A stretch of DNA of 64,000 bases from Rhizomys pruinosus (GCA_009823505.1 VZQC01011003.1:2003002-2067001), one strand, 5' to 3'. Shown: positions 1-11,353, counted from the stretch's first letter. Numbers and translations are program-made. Notes: a model not told the origin generated them from the letters alone.

Positions 1-46
1 GCTGGGAATCGAACCGGGTTCAGCCGCAAGAGTTGTCGGCACTCTT
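1..46 (-). repeat. B2 SINE head, left piece of a split copy
   Basis: Bases 1-46 read as the reverse of a B2 tRNA-like head (a box-B-like gggaatcgaacc followed by the box A side). The copy resumes at 202-242 with the reverse-strand start gagccatctctctagcc. The two pieces share the 17 bases at 30-46 and 202-218, so something inserted into this B2. Confidence 0.75.
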
Positions 47-67
47 TTTTTTTTTTTTCTTTCTCTT

Positions 68-201
68 CCATGTCTCCCCATTCACAATACAGAGCAGACA
101 CAGTGGCCTAGGCTGAGGTGTACACGGGGTAGGTTTGCTCTGCCTCCTCTTTCTGTACAGTCAGCGTAGAAACACAGCCTGTGGTAAGCACCAGGAGGCC
201 C
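68..201 (-). ncRNA. Retroposed H/ACA-box snoRNA copy (probable pseudogene)
   Basis: The minus-strand transcript would be about 134 nt with the two-hairpin H/ACA layout. A perfect 7-bp basal stem is formed by 193-199 with 142-148. It is followed at once by an H box matching ANANNA (AGAGCA, 136-141). A second hairpin over 74-135 is closed by a CCCC/GGGG stem, and an ACA box (71-73) lies three nucleotides before an A-rich tail (plus-strand T tract 47-67). The insert is flanked by a 17-bp direct repeat (30-46 and 202-218), typical of L1-mediated retroposition. H/ACA RNAs guide pseudouridylation in the nucleolus. A retrocopy outside a host splice unit is usually inactive, although this one sits in an LGI1 intron in antisense. 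I do not recognise the parent. A short unrelated mRNA 3' end is the main alternative. Confidence 0.6.
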
Positions 202-242
202 GAGTTGTCGGCACTCTTAACCACTGAGCCATCTCTCTAGCC
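202..242 (-). repeat. B2 SINE head, right piece of split copy
   Basis: This is the remaining reverse-strand B2 start, ending in ccactgagccatctctctag. It begins with the second copy of the 17-bp target-site duplication. Confidence 0.7.
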
Positions 243-974
243 TCAAAGGCAGACAGCCTCCTTCCAATTATTCCCTCCATGTTAGTGTTCCAATGGTTTG
301 AGAACCTCTGATTATAGCAATGGAACTTACTGGAAAAACTCAGATAAGGCATTCTAGTCTAGACTGGCTCAGACAGCACGTTTGTTTCAGTGCCACAGGG
401 CTGCGCTAAGACAGCAACACCCACAGCCATCTGGGGTGCTCCCAGCCCTCTCTCTTCCCCCTGCAATGCATCCTCAGGTTGGGTTTGTGTCTCTAGGAGA
501 CTGGCTTCATGTGCTGTTATTTTAATTTTCTGTGAGATGTGTGAAGGGTACACTGTTGCACTTGCTGTCCTGATGCAGGGCTGATAGAGGTTAGCTTCCT
601 CCTGCACTGCTGCTCACCCAGCTGTCCTAAAGGACTTTGCAGCCATCCGCTCACTGCATCTCCAGTGTTAACAATTGGATGCTCTTGGTGCCTTGCTAAA
701 CCCACTGTCAGGGTTGTTTTCTTAAGTGATTTTTAACAATTATGATTTCCTATATGAGCCACATTAACTAGCATTTAATCAACCATATTGGTGGCCTTCT
801 TCTCTCTTTATTAGGAACAGGCATACAGGAGGTGCTAACTGATACCCAGCACCCACTCTAATGTAGTTGCTGTTCCAGCCCCTCTGGCCGACATCAGCAA
901 TAGCCCTCCATGAGCAGTTAGGTTCAAAGCCCGGGTTTGTTTGTTGTTTGTGTGTGTATTTGTTTGTTTGTTTT

Positions 975-1125
975 TAGACAAAGTCTCCTGTACCCCCTCA
1001 CACCCCCTCTCCCCAAGCTGGGCTCAAATTTGCTGTCTAGCTGAGGATGATTTGAGTGTCTAATCCTTTTGCCTCTACCCTCCAAATGCTAGGATTACAG
1101 GTGTGTACTGCCACACCGTTTTTGA
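975..1125 (-). repeat. Degenerate B1-related SINE
   Basis: The order gagac-like start, aagctgggctcaaa, gcctctaccctcc, aatgctaggattacaggtgtg, ccacacc matches a reversed B1/B4 body with many substitutions. A short GTTT tract (about 946-972) sits at its T-rich edge. Confidence 0.6.
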
Positions 1126-1200
1126 GGTGCTGGTGCTCAAACTCAGGGCTTTGTGCATGCTAGGCAACCATTCCAGCAATGGAGCTTCATTTTAGGCAAG

Positions 1201-1560
1201 TGTGGTAGTTTGAATGAGTGTCCCCCATAGGCTTTAAGTATTCAGACATTTCGTCTCCAGTTGGTGGCACTGTTCTTGGAGGTCTTAGAAGGTGTGGCCG
1301 TGCTGGAGGAAGTATGTCATTGGAGGCAGGCTTAGTGACTTTAACAAGCCTTGTGGTCTACAGTCGCTCTCTCTGCTTCTTGTGCTCATTGTGAGATGTG
1401 ACCCTCAGCTTGCTGCTCCAGCCCCGGCCACCATGCTTCCTGCCACAATGGAGTCTGATTCCCTGGAACCATCAATAGTAAGCTCAAATAAACTCTTCCT
1501 TTTGTAAGTTCCCTTGCTCATGGTGGTTTTATCACAGCAACAGAAAAGTGACTAATACAG
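1201..1560 (+). repeat. Old dispersed repeat, MaLR-LTR-like or hAT-like
   Basis: The block starts tgtggtagtttgaatgag and ends agaaaagtgactaatacag. It has an AATAAA at 1487-1492 close to its 3' end, as in a MaLR-type LTR. The layout resembles a common mammalian repeat whose 3' end reads cacagcaacagaaaagt. I cannot choose between a MaLR LTR and a non-autonomous DNA transposon by eye. Confidence 0.5.
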
Positions 1561-2381
1561 CAAGTAAGTACTCTACTAAGCAAGACCGAGCCCAACCCTC
1601 ACCCTCAGGCTTCGGAGATTATCATCACCATATGAGCAACCTGGGACACAATGGGGGCCCCTAGGCTTTGAACCTTGGCAGTCTCATGGCAGAAATGTCC
1701 CCCAAGGCTGTGTATCATAGCACTGGTCCCCGCCCCTGTCAATACTAAGGCTACAATGAAGATCTCCTGCCTGACTAGGGACACACAGGTCTCTTTAGGA
1801 AGAATCTGCATACATTCTTCCTACCCTTCTATACAAGCAGCTATTCCACAACATATAGGTTGATGACACTTTCCCCTCTAATATTTTGGTATATTTATGC
1901 AAATAGTCCTAACTCCACTGGTCCACAATGACAGTGACACCCAAGGGAGAAAGCTGGAGGAGTATTGCCATGTATCACTGATAACGTTTGGAGAATTGGT
2001 CAGCATCGCCTATGAACTAGTTAAACTAGCCTTTTATTTATTCCAAATTATAAAAATGTGCTCATTAGAAAAATTCAAGTCTTGCTACAGTCTACCATGA
2101 TTTAAGCATCAGAGCTGCATCTGCTGCTATGACTTGCATATGGCTTGTACCTTCAAACTCATAGAGGAGTTTAATCCCTGAAGTCATATGTCAGTGGTAT
2201 TAAGAGTGTGGAAACTTAATCCTAATTATGGTGTTTAGAGGTGGTATCTTTGGGAAATCATTTGGTTTAAATAATGTCTTTGGGCTGAAGCCTCTATGAC
2301 TGAATCCAGACAGGCAGCATCTGGTTTTTTCTTTGTCTAGAGAGAGTGCTTCTCAGGAACTCAGGAACTCAGGGACTCAGG

Positions 2382-2539
2382 CCTCCCTCCTTCCCTCCCT
2401 CCCTCCCTCTCTCCCTCTTTCCCTTCCTTCTTTTTTCCTTCCTTTTTTCCTTCCTTTTTTCCTTCCTTTTTTCCTTCCTTCCTTCCTTCCTTCCTTCCTT
2501 CCTTCCTTCCTTCCTTCCTTCCTTCTTTTCTTCCTTCCC
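2382..2539 (+). repeat. (CCTT)n / (CCCT)n polypyrimidine tract
   Basis: About 158 bases contain almost only C and T on the plus strand: first CCCT units, then CTTTTTT variants, then a pure CCTT run. Such mirror-like tracts can form triplex DNA. Confidence 0.95.
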
Positions 2540-3599
2540 ACCTGACTTCATGTAAAGGTATCTACTAAGGGATTATTCTGTGTCAGGCACTAAAACATTC
2601 TTCAAGCACTCAAGGAAGAACCGTCCTAGATAGAATTAACAGTGGTGAATGCTCTCCCCAGCCTCTCCTGGTCCCGTCTCCACCCCACTCCCAGTCAGTC
2701 CCACCCATACCACCAGATATTCCAGTATTCTTTCTACTTCCTAGAAAAAGCCTATCATCAGAGGCAATGACTCTTAGTCACATGGCTTGAAATACTGCCT
2801 CCAGCATCATCTGATTATTATTAAAGATGAAGCCAAAAGCCTTTCACAATAAAAAGTACAAAGATATGATTTAAGAGCAAAATTAAAACTTGGAGATCGT
2901 TTTAACCAAGGAGGCACTGACTACATAGAAGACTGCCAGAACCCAGCCTAGCCTCCTGTTTCCCAGTTCACACCATTTCCACTGCACTCTGGGGTGATTC
3001 GGGGAGCCTTACAGTGAATCTGACAGAGCAGAGGTTGGCTTAGGCCCAGACAAAAGCCTCTTTTTCCTTAGCTCAGTACATGATGAAAATCAATTGACAC
3101 TTCTGATGATTACCCCTAACCCCGTCCCACTAATTTTTCTTCCTCTTTTTCCTAATAAGTAGAACTAGTTAGTATTAAAACCTTCTTCTGGCTTAGCTTA
3201 CCAGAGTATCCCAGCAAACAGACCTTTGTTGAAGAAGGAGGTCCACAGTCTAGTTCATTGATTGCACTCCTGCATGCCGTTTCTCAGAGGACAGAGAAGG
3301 ACCAGAGACCTTGGAGACCAATGTCAGGCATATGACTCCTCAGAATCAGGGATATGGCTCTGTATTAGTGACAGAAAGAAGACGTGATTAAGATGACTAT
3401 TATTTTTTCTTCTTCAGTTAAAAAATAACTTTTGCACCTTCAAACATTCTTAATGTGAAAAAATAATTATATTCATATACATGTAAATGTGGGATGTGTG
3501 TCATTAAAGAGGAATATTTCACATAGAATTATCTCTACTAAGAAAGAGAGGAAAGATTATTTCAGCCTCCTAAATTGAGCTTTTTAAAGTGCTGATCTA

Positions 3600-3873
3600 T
3601 GAGGCTGGAGAGATGGTTCAGTGATTAAGAACCCTGGCTACTGCTTCAGAAAACCTGAGTTTCATTTCCCAGAACCCATATGGGGGTGCTAACAAACACA
3701 TGTAACGCCAGCTCCAAGCAGATCTGACACATTCTGCTGACTTCTGCACACCCACATACATACATACAAACACATACATACACCCACATACGAACACATA
3801 CATACACCACATACATACATACATACATACATACATACATACAATAAAACACATACACATAAATAAATAAAAG
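3600..3873 (+). repeat. B2 SINE with expanded tail
   Basis: It begins gaggctggagagatggttcag and continues through a diverged body into a CATA/TACA microsatellite (3749-3842), ending in aataaataaaag. The tail expansion is much longer than in neighbouring copies. Confidence 0.8.
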
Positions 3874-4064
3874 TTGTTTTAGAGTGCTGAGGTATTAAAC
3901 ACAGTTTGGGTGACAAAGAATTCATTTGGGTATCTTGATGCACATGAACCTTAAAAATTCAATTGCAGGTATAGCAGCTTTCCTAGAAGCCATTGTAAAG
4001 GAGTGGCTATAAAACTCTCAGTGACTATATGTGCTAATCCTCACAATTGATGAAACCCACATGA

Positions 4065-4280
4065 TTTTTTATTCATTTTTATTTTACATGTATGAGTGCT
4101 CTGCCTACATGTATGTAAATACACCTGCCTTGTGCAAATGCCTATGTAGACCATAAGAGGCCATTGGGTCCTCCAGAACTGGAGTTACAGTTGGCTGTTA
4201 GCCACCGTGTGTGTGCTGGAAACCAAACACAAGTCCTCTGCAAGTCAGTGCTCTTAATCACAGAGCCATAGCTCCAGCCC
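4065..4280 (-). repeat. B2 SINE
   Basis: Reverse copy: a T-rich start, the body with cagaactggagttacag, and the reversed tRNA-like head ending catagctccagccc. It is moderately diverged. Confidence 0.8.
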
Positions 4281-5176
4281 TGGAACCCACTCTTTGCTCA
4301 GTTTTGCAGATGTCAAAACAGACACCAAGAGAGGTTAAGTTGGCTGAGGGCACACTTCTGAGAGCAGTGAAATTCAGAGTTAATCCCTGATCCTGGACCA
4401 CTTCGTTATCTGTGTAGGGAGTCAACACTGCAGCTAATTGGACAAAAGATACGGTGGGTGTTTCAATCAGAGCCTCTGCTGAGGAAAAGACTAGGAAGCA
4501 GCTTATCTGTGAAGCTGTGGGGATGGGATGAAACAGAAAGTTTATACAGGTTGGAAAACTTGATGAAGAGATGGAATCTGAGGAAGCAGATAATCCTAAC
4601 AACCTCGACAGAACCCTAATCTTAAAGCAAACATAGCTGTCTCAGTCTCTGTAGCTGAACAACCTAAAGGCTCTAGATCTCTTTCTCTTCATCCTTTTGT
4701 GTGAAAACTTAGCATTGAAGAAGTTATAGTGAGCCCTTTCCTTCCTTGTAACGCTGGCCTGGTACCCAAGTTGTCTCTCACTGTGGAGATCTCCACAACC
4801 TCAGGTACCTGTAATGGATGGTGGAGACTTCAGACCCTCCTCTCTGCTGGCTTTAACCAGAGCACAGAGGCTCCAGATCCAGGCTGATGATAGTTCTGAA
4901 GTTCCCCAGAGGATGAGGGCCTGCAGTGGGTGGGAATTTGGGAGAAAACAAGGCTGCTGCATCCTATAGGAGGTCTCATGAAGGACATGTACTTGAGCTG
5001 GCCACTCAGGCACCTGAGTGCTACACCCACAGTGTTGGCAGTTATTTAGCTTTGGGACTAGGTGAAGGCAACCAAGGTATTGATTTATAGTGATTGAATT
5101 CTCACTGGACAGAAAGGCACACACACAGACACACATATGCTAAGTGACAGGTCCTTTTATATAAAAAAAACAACTT

Positions 5177-5500
5177 AAAAATTTTTCAAAGCCAATTTTT
5201 ATTGAAGCTTTGTGCATTTTATATAAAATTTCAAATCAAATCTAGATCCACGCCCTCTCCCTGCCCCCCACACCAACAGAGCTCATACATTCTGCCAAAC
5301 ATGTTTTTCATCTTTTTCTCAGTCTCTCTCAAAATTCTTGATACAGAAGTTTACTGTTTTGAGCAGAAGTTCATCATTTCAGTCAGTTCTTTGACCTAGT
5401 CTTGTTGTTGTTGTTATTCCTTCCAATATGCATCACTCCAAAATATGCACATATACATTCCCCACATATCATAGGTTTTAGCATCTTCAGCTTATGTGTT
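5177..5500 (-). repeat. L1 3'UTR fragment
   Basis: This shares the block from aagctttgtgcatttta through ctctgccaaacatg, gagcagaagttc and a TTG-repeat tract (5402-5416) with three other copies in the window. It is 5'-truncated: no ORF2 sequence follows on its right side. Confidence 0.75.
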
Positions 5501-5537
5501 TTTAAAAAAGAAACTTTTTAAATAAAAGCACAACTTG

Positions 5538-5695
5538 CCAGGCCTGGTGGCACACATCTTTAATACCAGCACTCAGGAGGCAGAGGCAAGCAGATATCTG
5601 TGGGTTCAAGGCCAACCTGGTCTACATACCATGTTCCAGGCCAGCTGGAGCTACAGGAAGACCCTTTATCAAAAAGACCAAAAAAGAAAAAAGAA
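5538..5695 (+). repeat. B1 SINE
   Basis: Forward copy from gccaggcctggtggcaca to gaccctttatcaaaaagacc, with an A-rich tail. Confidence 0.9.
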
Positions 5696-5781
5696 TCATT
5701 ACTTTATTCTTTATTTTTACTGATTATAAAATAACAATTCCTGCTTACTGATTTAAAAAACAAATGAACCTCTCACAATCA

Positions 5782-5972
5782 GGGCTTGGTGAGATGGCTT
5801 AGCAATTAGTTCCTAGCATCAGCACAGTTGTTCACAGCTATCTATAACTCCAGTTCCAGGGAATCCAACACCCTCTTCTGGCACTAGACATACATGTGAC
5901 TGGCACACATACATATATTCAGGCCAAACACTCATGCACTTAAAATAAACATGTAAATAAATCTTTAAAACC
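5782..5972 (+). repeat. Degenerate B2 SINE
   Basis: gggcttggtgagatggctta at the left and aataaacatgtaaataaatc at the right frame a body with part of the tRNA-like region lost. Confidence 0.65.
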
Positions 5973-6232
5973 TCTCACAGTCCATGCAGTTACATAACAA
6001 AATGAGTGACTCCAGTTAAACCTACACCAGTGTAGAGCCTAAACCAGCAGTTTGCATGTATGTCTCTGTAAAGCTTTCCTTATACATCTATAGCTGTATG
6101 TTCTCTCTCTCTCTACCTAGATATTAGAATCTATTTGTTATCCTCTATGTTTAGTTTTGCTTCAGCACCACTTTTAGAATTCACTGAAATCTGTTGCTCC
6201 ATCTTTCTTGTGCATTTTAAAATTCCCTCCGA

Positions 6233-7040
6233 TTTCATACAGTGAATCTGGATCATTTCTCCCTCTGATTTCATACAGTGCATCTGGATCATATTCTCCC
6301 TCCAATTTCTTTTTTTTAATTTATTTATTTATACATATTTTTTATCAAATCTAGACCCGTGTCCCCCCATCCCACACCCCACCAGAGCTCATGCATTCTG
6401 CCAAACATGCTTTTCATCTCTTTCTCAGTCTTTCTCAATATTCTCCAAGTGGAAGTTGACTGTTTTGAGCAGAAGTTCACTGTTTCAGTCAGTTCTTTGA
6501 TGCAGTCCTTTCTGTTGTTGTTGTTGTTGTTGTTGTCTCCAATATGCATCACTCCCAACTGCTTTGGACAAAAGCTCAAGGGGCCGTGCACAAGAAATAC
6601 AACTAGGTAATTGGCACTAGCATCCACAGATGAGGAGTACCATTCGTCGTTTGTTTTTCTGGGACTGTGTTACTTCACTCAGCACGATGTCCTCTAGCTC
6701 CAGCCATTTTCCTGCAAAGCTCATGATGTTATCTTTCTTTACTGCTGCATAGAACTCCATTGTGTAGATGTACCACATTTTCTCTATCCACTCATCAGTT
6801 GAGGGGCATTTGGGTTGGTTCCAGCTCCTTGCTATTGTGAAGAGAGCTGAATAAACATGACCGTGCATGTATCTCTGCAGTGGGGTGAGTCTTGAGGGTA
6901 CATGCCTAGGAGTGGTATGGCTGGGTCGGGTGGCAAGTTCATTCCAAGTCTTCCAACTCCCTCCAAATATCATACAGTGCATCTGGATCATATTCTCCCT
7001 CTGATTTCATACAGTGCATCTGGATCATATTCCCCCTCTC
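6233..7040. repeat. 37-bp tandem repeat, four units, interrupted
   Basis: The unit catacagtgcatctggatc plus a pyrimidine-rich tail starts at 6236, 6272, 6971 and 7008. The spacing is 36-37 bp within each pair. The pairs are separated by the L1 inserted at 6306-6956. Confidence 0.85.
6306..6956 (-). mobile_element. 5'-truncated L1: ORF2 C-terminus plus 3'UTR
   Basis: On the minus strand, 6956-6617 encodes the conserved L1 ORF2 C-terminal region, including the segment CPSTDEWIEKMWYIYTMEF. The L1 3'UTR follows with its CAA/TTG tract (6513-6537) and ends in the T-rich 6306-6330. The same ten bases (ctccctccaa) occur at 6296-6305 and 6957-6966 and are the likely target-site duplication. Reverse transcriptase and endonuclease domains are absent, so the copy is dead on arrival. 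Confidence 0.85.
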
Positions 7041-8044
7041 TCTCCCATCTCCTCCCAGATCTGCCTCCACCTCCCTACATGCCCAACTTCAGATTCTCCC
7101 TTTTTTTAAGCCCATGGACTCCAATCTGTACTGCCCAAATACTGCTGGGTGTGGGGCTGTCCCCTAGAGCGTGGTTGACCTACCAGGCGATACACTTTGA
7201 AAGAAAACTGACTCACCCTTGCCCAGCAGCTATCAATTGCCAATAGCTCCTCAGCAATGGGTAGATTTTGTCTGCTTTGAACTTTCTCAGGTCCTGTGTC
7301 TGTTGTTAGAACCACTATGAGTTCAACCGTGCGACAGCCCTGCTGTGTCTGGAAATGCCACGTTCTTGTAATCATCCACAGCCTCTGCTCTTACAGTCTT
7401 TCTGCGCCCCTTCCACAATGATCCCTGAGACTTGGGGAGGGCTGTCAGGTAGATGACCCGTTTAGGAACAAGTACTATGCAGTCTTGTGTTCCCTGGATG
7501 TTAACCAGTTGTGAGTCTCTGTGATAACCACCATCTACTACAAAAGAAGCTTCTCTGACGAAGGCTGAGAAATTCACTAATCTGTGGGTATAATAATGAT
7601 AAGTCATTGGGAGTCTGTTTAATACAATGCCCATTTAGCAGAATGATAGAAGTAGGTTCTTCCCTGGCATCTATGACCCATCTAACCACAGGTTTTTGGC
7701 CCCAATAACAGTGTCAGGTATGGGACCCATTTTGTGGAGCACAGAGTGGCCTTTAAATCCAACCAGAAAGTGTTTGGTTATTCCCATAGCATTTGTGCCA
7801 CTATTTCACTTGTTGGCATATCTTGCCAGGCTAGTCATTATTGTAGCTTGCAGGGTTCCCAGGTGGGTAAGACTGATGATTGCTTTTCTCTCCTGGTAAT
7901 GTGCACAAGCACCTTCCAGTGCAATGAAAACTAGCCAGTAGTGATGAAGCTTTGATGTATGTTTGCTCTCTGTATGTTCTATGACTCAAGTGTAATAGGA
8001 TAATTTCACCAGAGAAGACCATTCAGACACAAAATAAGGCCAAT
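7040..8044 (-). repeat. Older L1 (Lx-like) 3'UTR, left part
   Basis: The block from ctcccagatctgcctccacc through gccaatagctcctcagc, acaatgatccctgagacttg and aaaagaagcttctctgacg follows the order I know from old rodent L1 3' regions. A diverged relative lies at 36355-37130. The strand is inferred from the neighbouring L1 pieces. Confidence 0.55.
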
Positions 8045-8052
8045 AGAAAGTC

Positions 8053-8297
8053 TTTATGGCCTAGCGGTTAAGAGCGCCGACCGCTCTTACAGAGGACCCG
8101 GGTTTGATCCCCAGCACCCACATGGCAGCTGAGAACCATCTGAGGCTCCAATTCCAGGAGAACTCCAGTTCCAGGGGAATCCGACGCCCTCTTCTAACCT
8201 CCACAGCATTGCATGACACGGGTGCACAGACTTGCATGCAGACAGTACATTCATACACATACAGAAATAAATAAAAAAAAATTAAAAAAAAAAAAAA
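8053..8297 (+). repeat. B2 SINE with 17-bp internal duplication
   Basis: It is slightly 5'-truncated (starts at tttatggcctagcgg) and ends in a long A tail. The tandem 17-mers lie at 8146-8162 and 8163-8179. An 8-bp direct repeat agaaagtc at 8045-8052 and 8298-8305 is its target-site duplication. Confidence 0.9.
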
Positions 8298-8305
8298 AGA
8301 AAGTC

Positions 8306-8790
8306 GTTAGTCAGCTGACGACTACACACCAGACCCTCTGTCCAGGGTGTGTAGTGCCGAGTCACCGTTGGGAGGCATTTATATAGGAGAAGCCATATCC
8401 AGGGGTGGAAAGTTTAAGTTCCCAAGCTTAGGGGTAGAAAGACCCCACCCGGAACAATTCTTATTCTCTAACAGCAAGCCAAGCATAAATTACAAAAGTC
8501 ATGTAGAGTGAGTTAGTTTCTAAGCAACCGGGTATATGCTGACCTGTTCTCAAAACTCCTTTCCCAGTTTAATTGAATTAAACTTTTCTTTTATTTCCAT
8601 ATTTTGAGTTAAGTTTTAACTACTGGACTCAGCTGAGGCTCATAGTATGGCATGGCTATGGGCGATCTAGAGGTGCTTATCACACAAGTATGTGGTATCT
8701 TCAGCAACAGGGTCTTACCATCAATTCTGGACAGTAACCAAGAGCAGTGGTAGTAGCCAGCAATGTCTGAGGGTCAGTGAGACAGCACCG
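8306..8790 (-). repeat. Older L1 (Lx-like) 3'UTR, right part
   Basis: This continues the element broken by the B2 insertion. It includes acacaagtatgtggtatctt and cagggtcttaccatcaattc, typical of the end of this 3'UTR type. A non-L1 stretch (8306-8600) may also be included. Confidence 0.45.
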
Positions 8791-8829
8791 GCCAGCACCT
8801 CCTGAAATGCATACATATACATACATACA

Positions 8830-9063
8830 CGTATATTTTATTTATTTTTTTATTTATTCTTGTATGTGTATAAATGTACTGTCTGCATGTAGGTCTGTGC
8901 CCCCGTGTCGTACAATGCTGCAGAGGTCAGAAGAGGGTGTCGGAGTCCCCTGGAACTGGAGTTACAGACGGTTCTCAGCCGCCATGTAGGTGCTGGGGAT
9001 CGAACCCAGGTCCTCTGCAAGAGCAATCAGCACTCTTAACCGCTAGGCCATCTCTCCAGCCCA
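8830..9063 (-). repeat. B2 SINE without the duplication
   Basis: This reverse copy has a single ctggaactggagttacagac segment, so it belongs to the shorter subfamily. It ends aggccatctctccagccc. Confidence 0.9.
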
Positions 9064-9250
9064 TATGCATATATATATATATATATTTTTCACCCCCCCC
9101 CCCTTTGGTCTTTTCGAGACAGGGTCTCCATGTAGCCCCTGCTGGCCTGGAACTCACTCTGTAGACCAGGCTGGCATTGACCTCACAAAGATCCACCTGC
9201 CTCTGCCTCCCAAGTGCTAGGATTAAAGGCATGCGCCACCATGCCCGTCT
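9063..9250 (-). repeat. (AT)n tract and B1 SINE
   Basis: An AT run (9064-9087) and a C run precede a reversed B1 that starts ggtcttttcgagacagggt and ends gcgccaccatgcccgtc. Confidence 0.9.
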
Positions 9251-10104
9251 TCATATGCATATATTTTAAAAGTTTAAATTGAGTTAAGCTATAATGGCAG
9301 TGAGAGAAAATTCCCTTGCTAGACACCGAAAGCTAGCAAAGGAAAAGCCGAGGGCCAGCAATGGGCTACCTCTTTTACTCCCCCTTTTTCAAAAATATAT
9401 GAAATATTCCATGTTAACTATAAACCACCACTTATTCCTATCCTCTCTTATTAATAGCATTGTAGGTTGTTTCCAGTTCTTCACTGCTGTAGACAACGAC
9501 AGATCAGTTTTCCTCATCTGAGAATTGTTAAACACTCTTACCTGGCCTGTGGGGTCACTTTCTATCTCATCTTGCATTTACAGGCTTTGCTAATCCCCTT
9601 CCACATTTCTGACGCACCCTTCTACCCCTGTCAATTAGACTGTTCTAGAAGGGTGCTCTGTCTCCGGGCCCACTGCATTTTTCTGTAGAGCAGTTCCAGC
9701 TTCGCTTCCCTGGCGATTCTCTGCTCAGACCCCTCTCCTGCTTTCTGTTCATCCAAATGTGATTTAGTGGCCCTGGGATTTGCTGGAGACCCTGGAGACC
9801 CGGGGAAGCAGTCAGAAATTCAGTTCAGGGCGGTGGGCACAATAAGGCCTCCTTTTCATCACTGAGACTTTAATGTCTTGTTCTCTTTCTGAGTCCAAAC
9901 AGCTTTCTCAGATGCCTGCTTACCAAACCAGGATGTGAGGCACCATCCTACCTTCTGCAGATAATCGTGGTGCATTTATTACTGCTGCTATTCAGGGACA
10001 GTCAGGAAAGTTCATTATGCAGTCCATTTTCTGAACATTGTTTCCTGGACCATGTGCACACTGGAGCCTTTATCCTTCCTCCCCTCTCCATCTCAGCCAC
10101 TATA

Positions 10105-10326
10105 AAAATATTTATTTCTTTTTATTTTATGTATTTGAGTGTATTGCCTGCATGTGTGTAAGTATACCTGTGTCATGCACTAACTGCGGAGGTCAAAAGA
10201 GGGTGTAAGATCCCCTGAAATGGGAGTTATGGATGATTGTTAGCTGTCATATTACTGCTGGGAATTGAACCTGGGTCCTCTCCAAGAGCAGCCAGTGCTC
10301 TTAACTGCTGAACCATCTCTCCAGCC
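10105..10326 (-). repeat. B2 SINE
   Basis: The reverse copy opens with atttatttctttttatttta and closes ctgaaccatctctccagcc. Confidence 0.85.
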
Positions 10327-10679
10327 GCAGTAGCCACTTTTTATTGACAGTGCTTCAGATACCAGATATTATCCTGAGTTATCTTATTTTCTTTTTCCAA
10401 CAACCTTTGAGGTAAGATATTTTCATCTCCAAATTAAAAAAAAAAAACAACTGAATCGTACTAGTCAAGTTTCTGCCGCTATAAAAAATACCTGACATAA
10501 TCAATTTATAAGAGAAAAGGCTTATTTTCTTAGAGTTTTAGAAGTTTCAGTTCATGATTGTTTTGGCCTGTGGTAGCATGTGCTGGGAGTATGTGGAGGA
10601 GAACTCAAGCTAATAGCCAGAAAACAGAGTGTTAGGAAGGGATCAGGGTTCCACAGTCTCCTTTCAAGACCATATCCCA

Positions 10680-10905
10680 GGGGCTGGAGAGATGGCTCAA
10701 TAGTTAAGAACACTGGCAGTTCTTGCAGAAGACCTGGGTTCAAATCCCAGCACCCACATGGTAGCTGACAGTTGGTAACTCCAGTTCCAGGGAATCCAGT
10801 GCCCTCTTCTGACTTCCATGGGCAGTGCACAACACAGGTGCACTTGCGTACAGGCAGGCATAATGCTTATACACACAAAATAAGAATAAATAAATAATTA
10901 AAATA
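10680..10905 (+). repeat. B2 SINE without the duplication
   Basis: It runs from ggggctggagagatggctca to aataaataattaaaat. There is one ccagttccagggaatcc segment only. Confidence 0.9.
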
Positions 10906-10915
10906 CCACATCCTT

Positions 10916-11030
10916 GCCGGGTGTGGTGTCACAAGGGAGGCAGAGGCAGGTAGGGGGACCTCTGTGAGTTATAACAAGTTCCAGGCCAATTGGGGCTCCA
11001 GGGAGACCCAGTCTCAAAGAAGATTAAAAT
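10916..11030 (+). repeat. B1 SINE with internal deletion
   Basis: gccgggtgtggtgtcac is followed directly by gggaggcagaggcagg, so the segment naming the 'trend of cases' (ctttaatcccagcact) is missing. It ends gagacccagtctcaaag. Confidence 0.8.
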
Positions 11031-11093
11031 AAAAGATCACATCCCAAGTGATCTCTCTCTAGGCCTCACTTTTTAAAATTTCCACCATTTCTC

Positions 11094-11353
11094 GGGCTGG
11101 AGAGATGGCCTAGCGGTTAAGAGTGCCAACTGCTCTTGCAGAGGACCCGGGTTCGATCCCCAGCACCCACATGGCGGCCAAGAACCATCTGAAACTCCAA
11201 TTCCAGGAGAACTCCAGCTCCAGGGGAATCCGACGCCCACTTCTGACCTCCGAGGCATTGCATAACACGGGTGCACAGACTTGCATGCAGACAGTACATT
11301 GATACATATACAGAAATAAATAAAATTAATCAAAAAAAATTAAAAAAAAATTT
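11094..11353 (+). repeat. B2 SINE with 17-bp internal duplication
   Basis: A full-length copy starting gggctggagagatggcctag. The tandem segment covers about 11195-11228 and the A-rich tail is followed by an attttccaccatttctc repeat of the left flank (11081-11094), giving its target-site duplication. Confidence 0.9.

Noticed and set aside
2333..2555. Open frames rich in Leu-Pro-Ser-Phe or Lys-Glu-Arg-Gly
   Set aside because: They are read-through of the CCTT tract and have no other content.
3749..3842. Possible CRISPR-like regular repeats
   Set aside because: This is a CATA microsatellite in a B2 tail. No spaced identical repeats occur, and the genome is a mammal's.
6902..7246. 114-codon plus-strand frame
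   Set aside because: It reads the antisense of L1-derived and 37-bp repeat sequence.
8053..8130. tRNA gene
   Set aside because: The box A and box B-like sequences belong to the tRNA-derived head of B2 SINEs; the cloverleaf is not complete.
8874..9164. A recurring 'protein' with CMQVCAPVSCNA and EVRRG segments found in many frames
   Set aside because: These frames are translations of B2 SINE copies in one orientation. The similarity comes from the repeat, not from a gene family.
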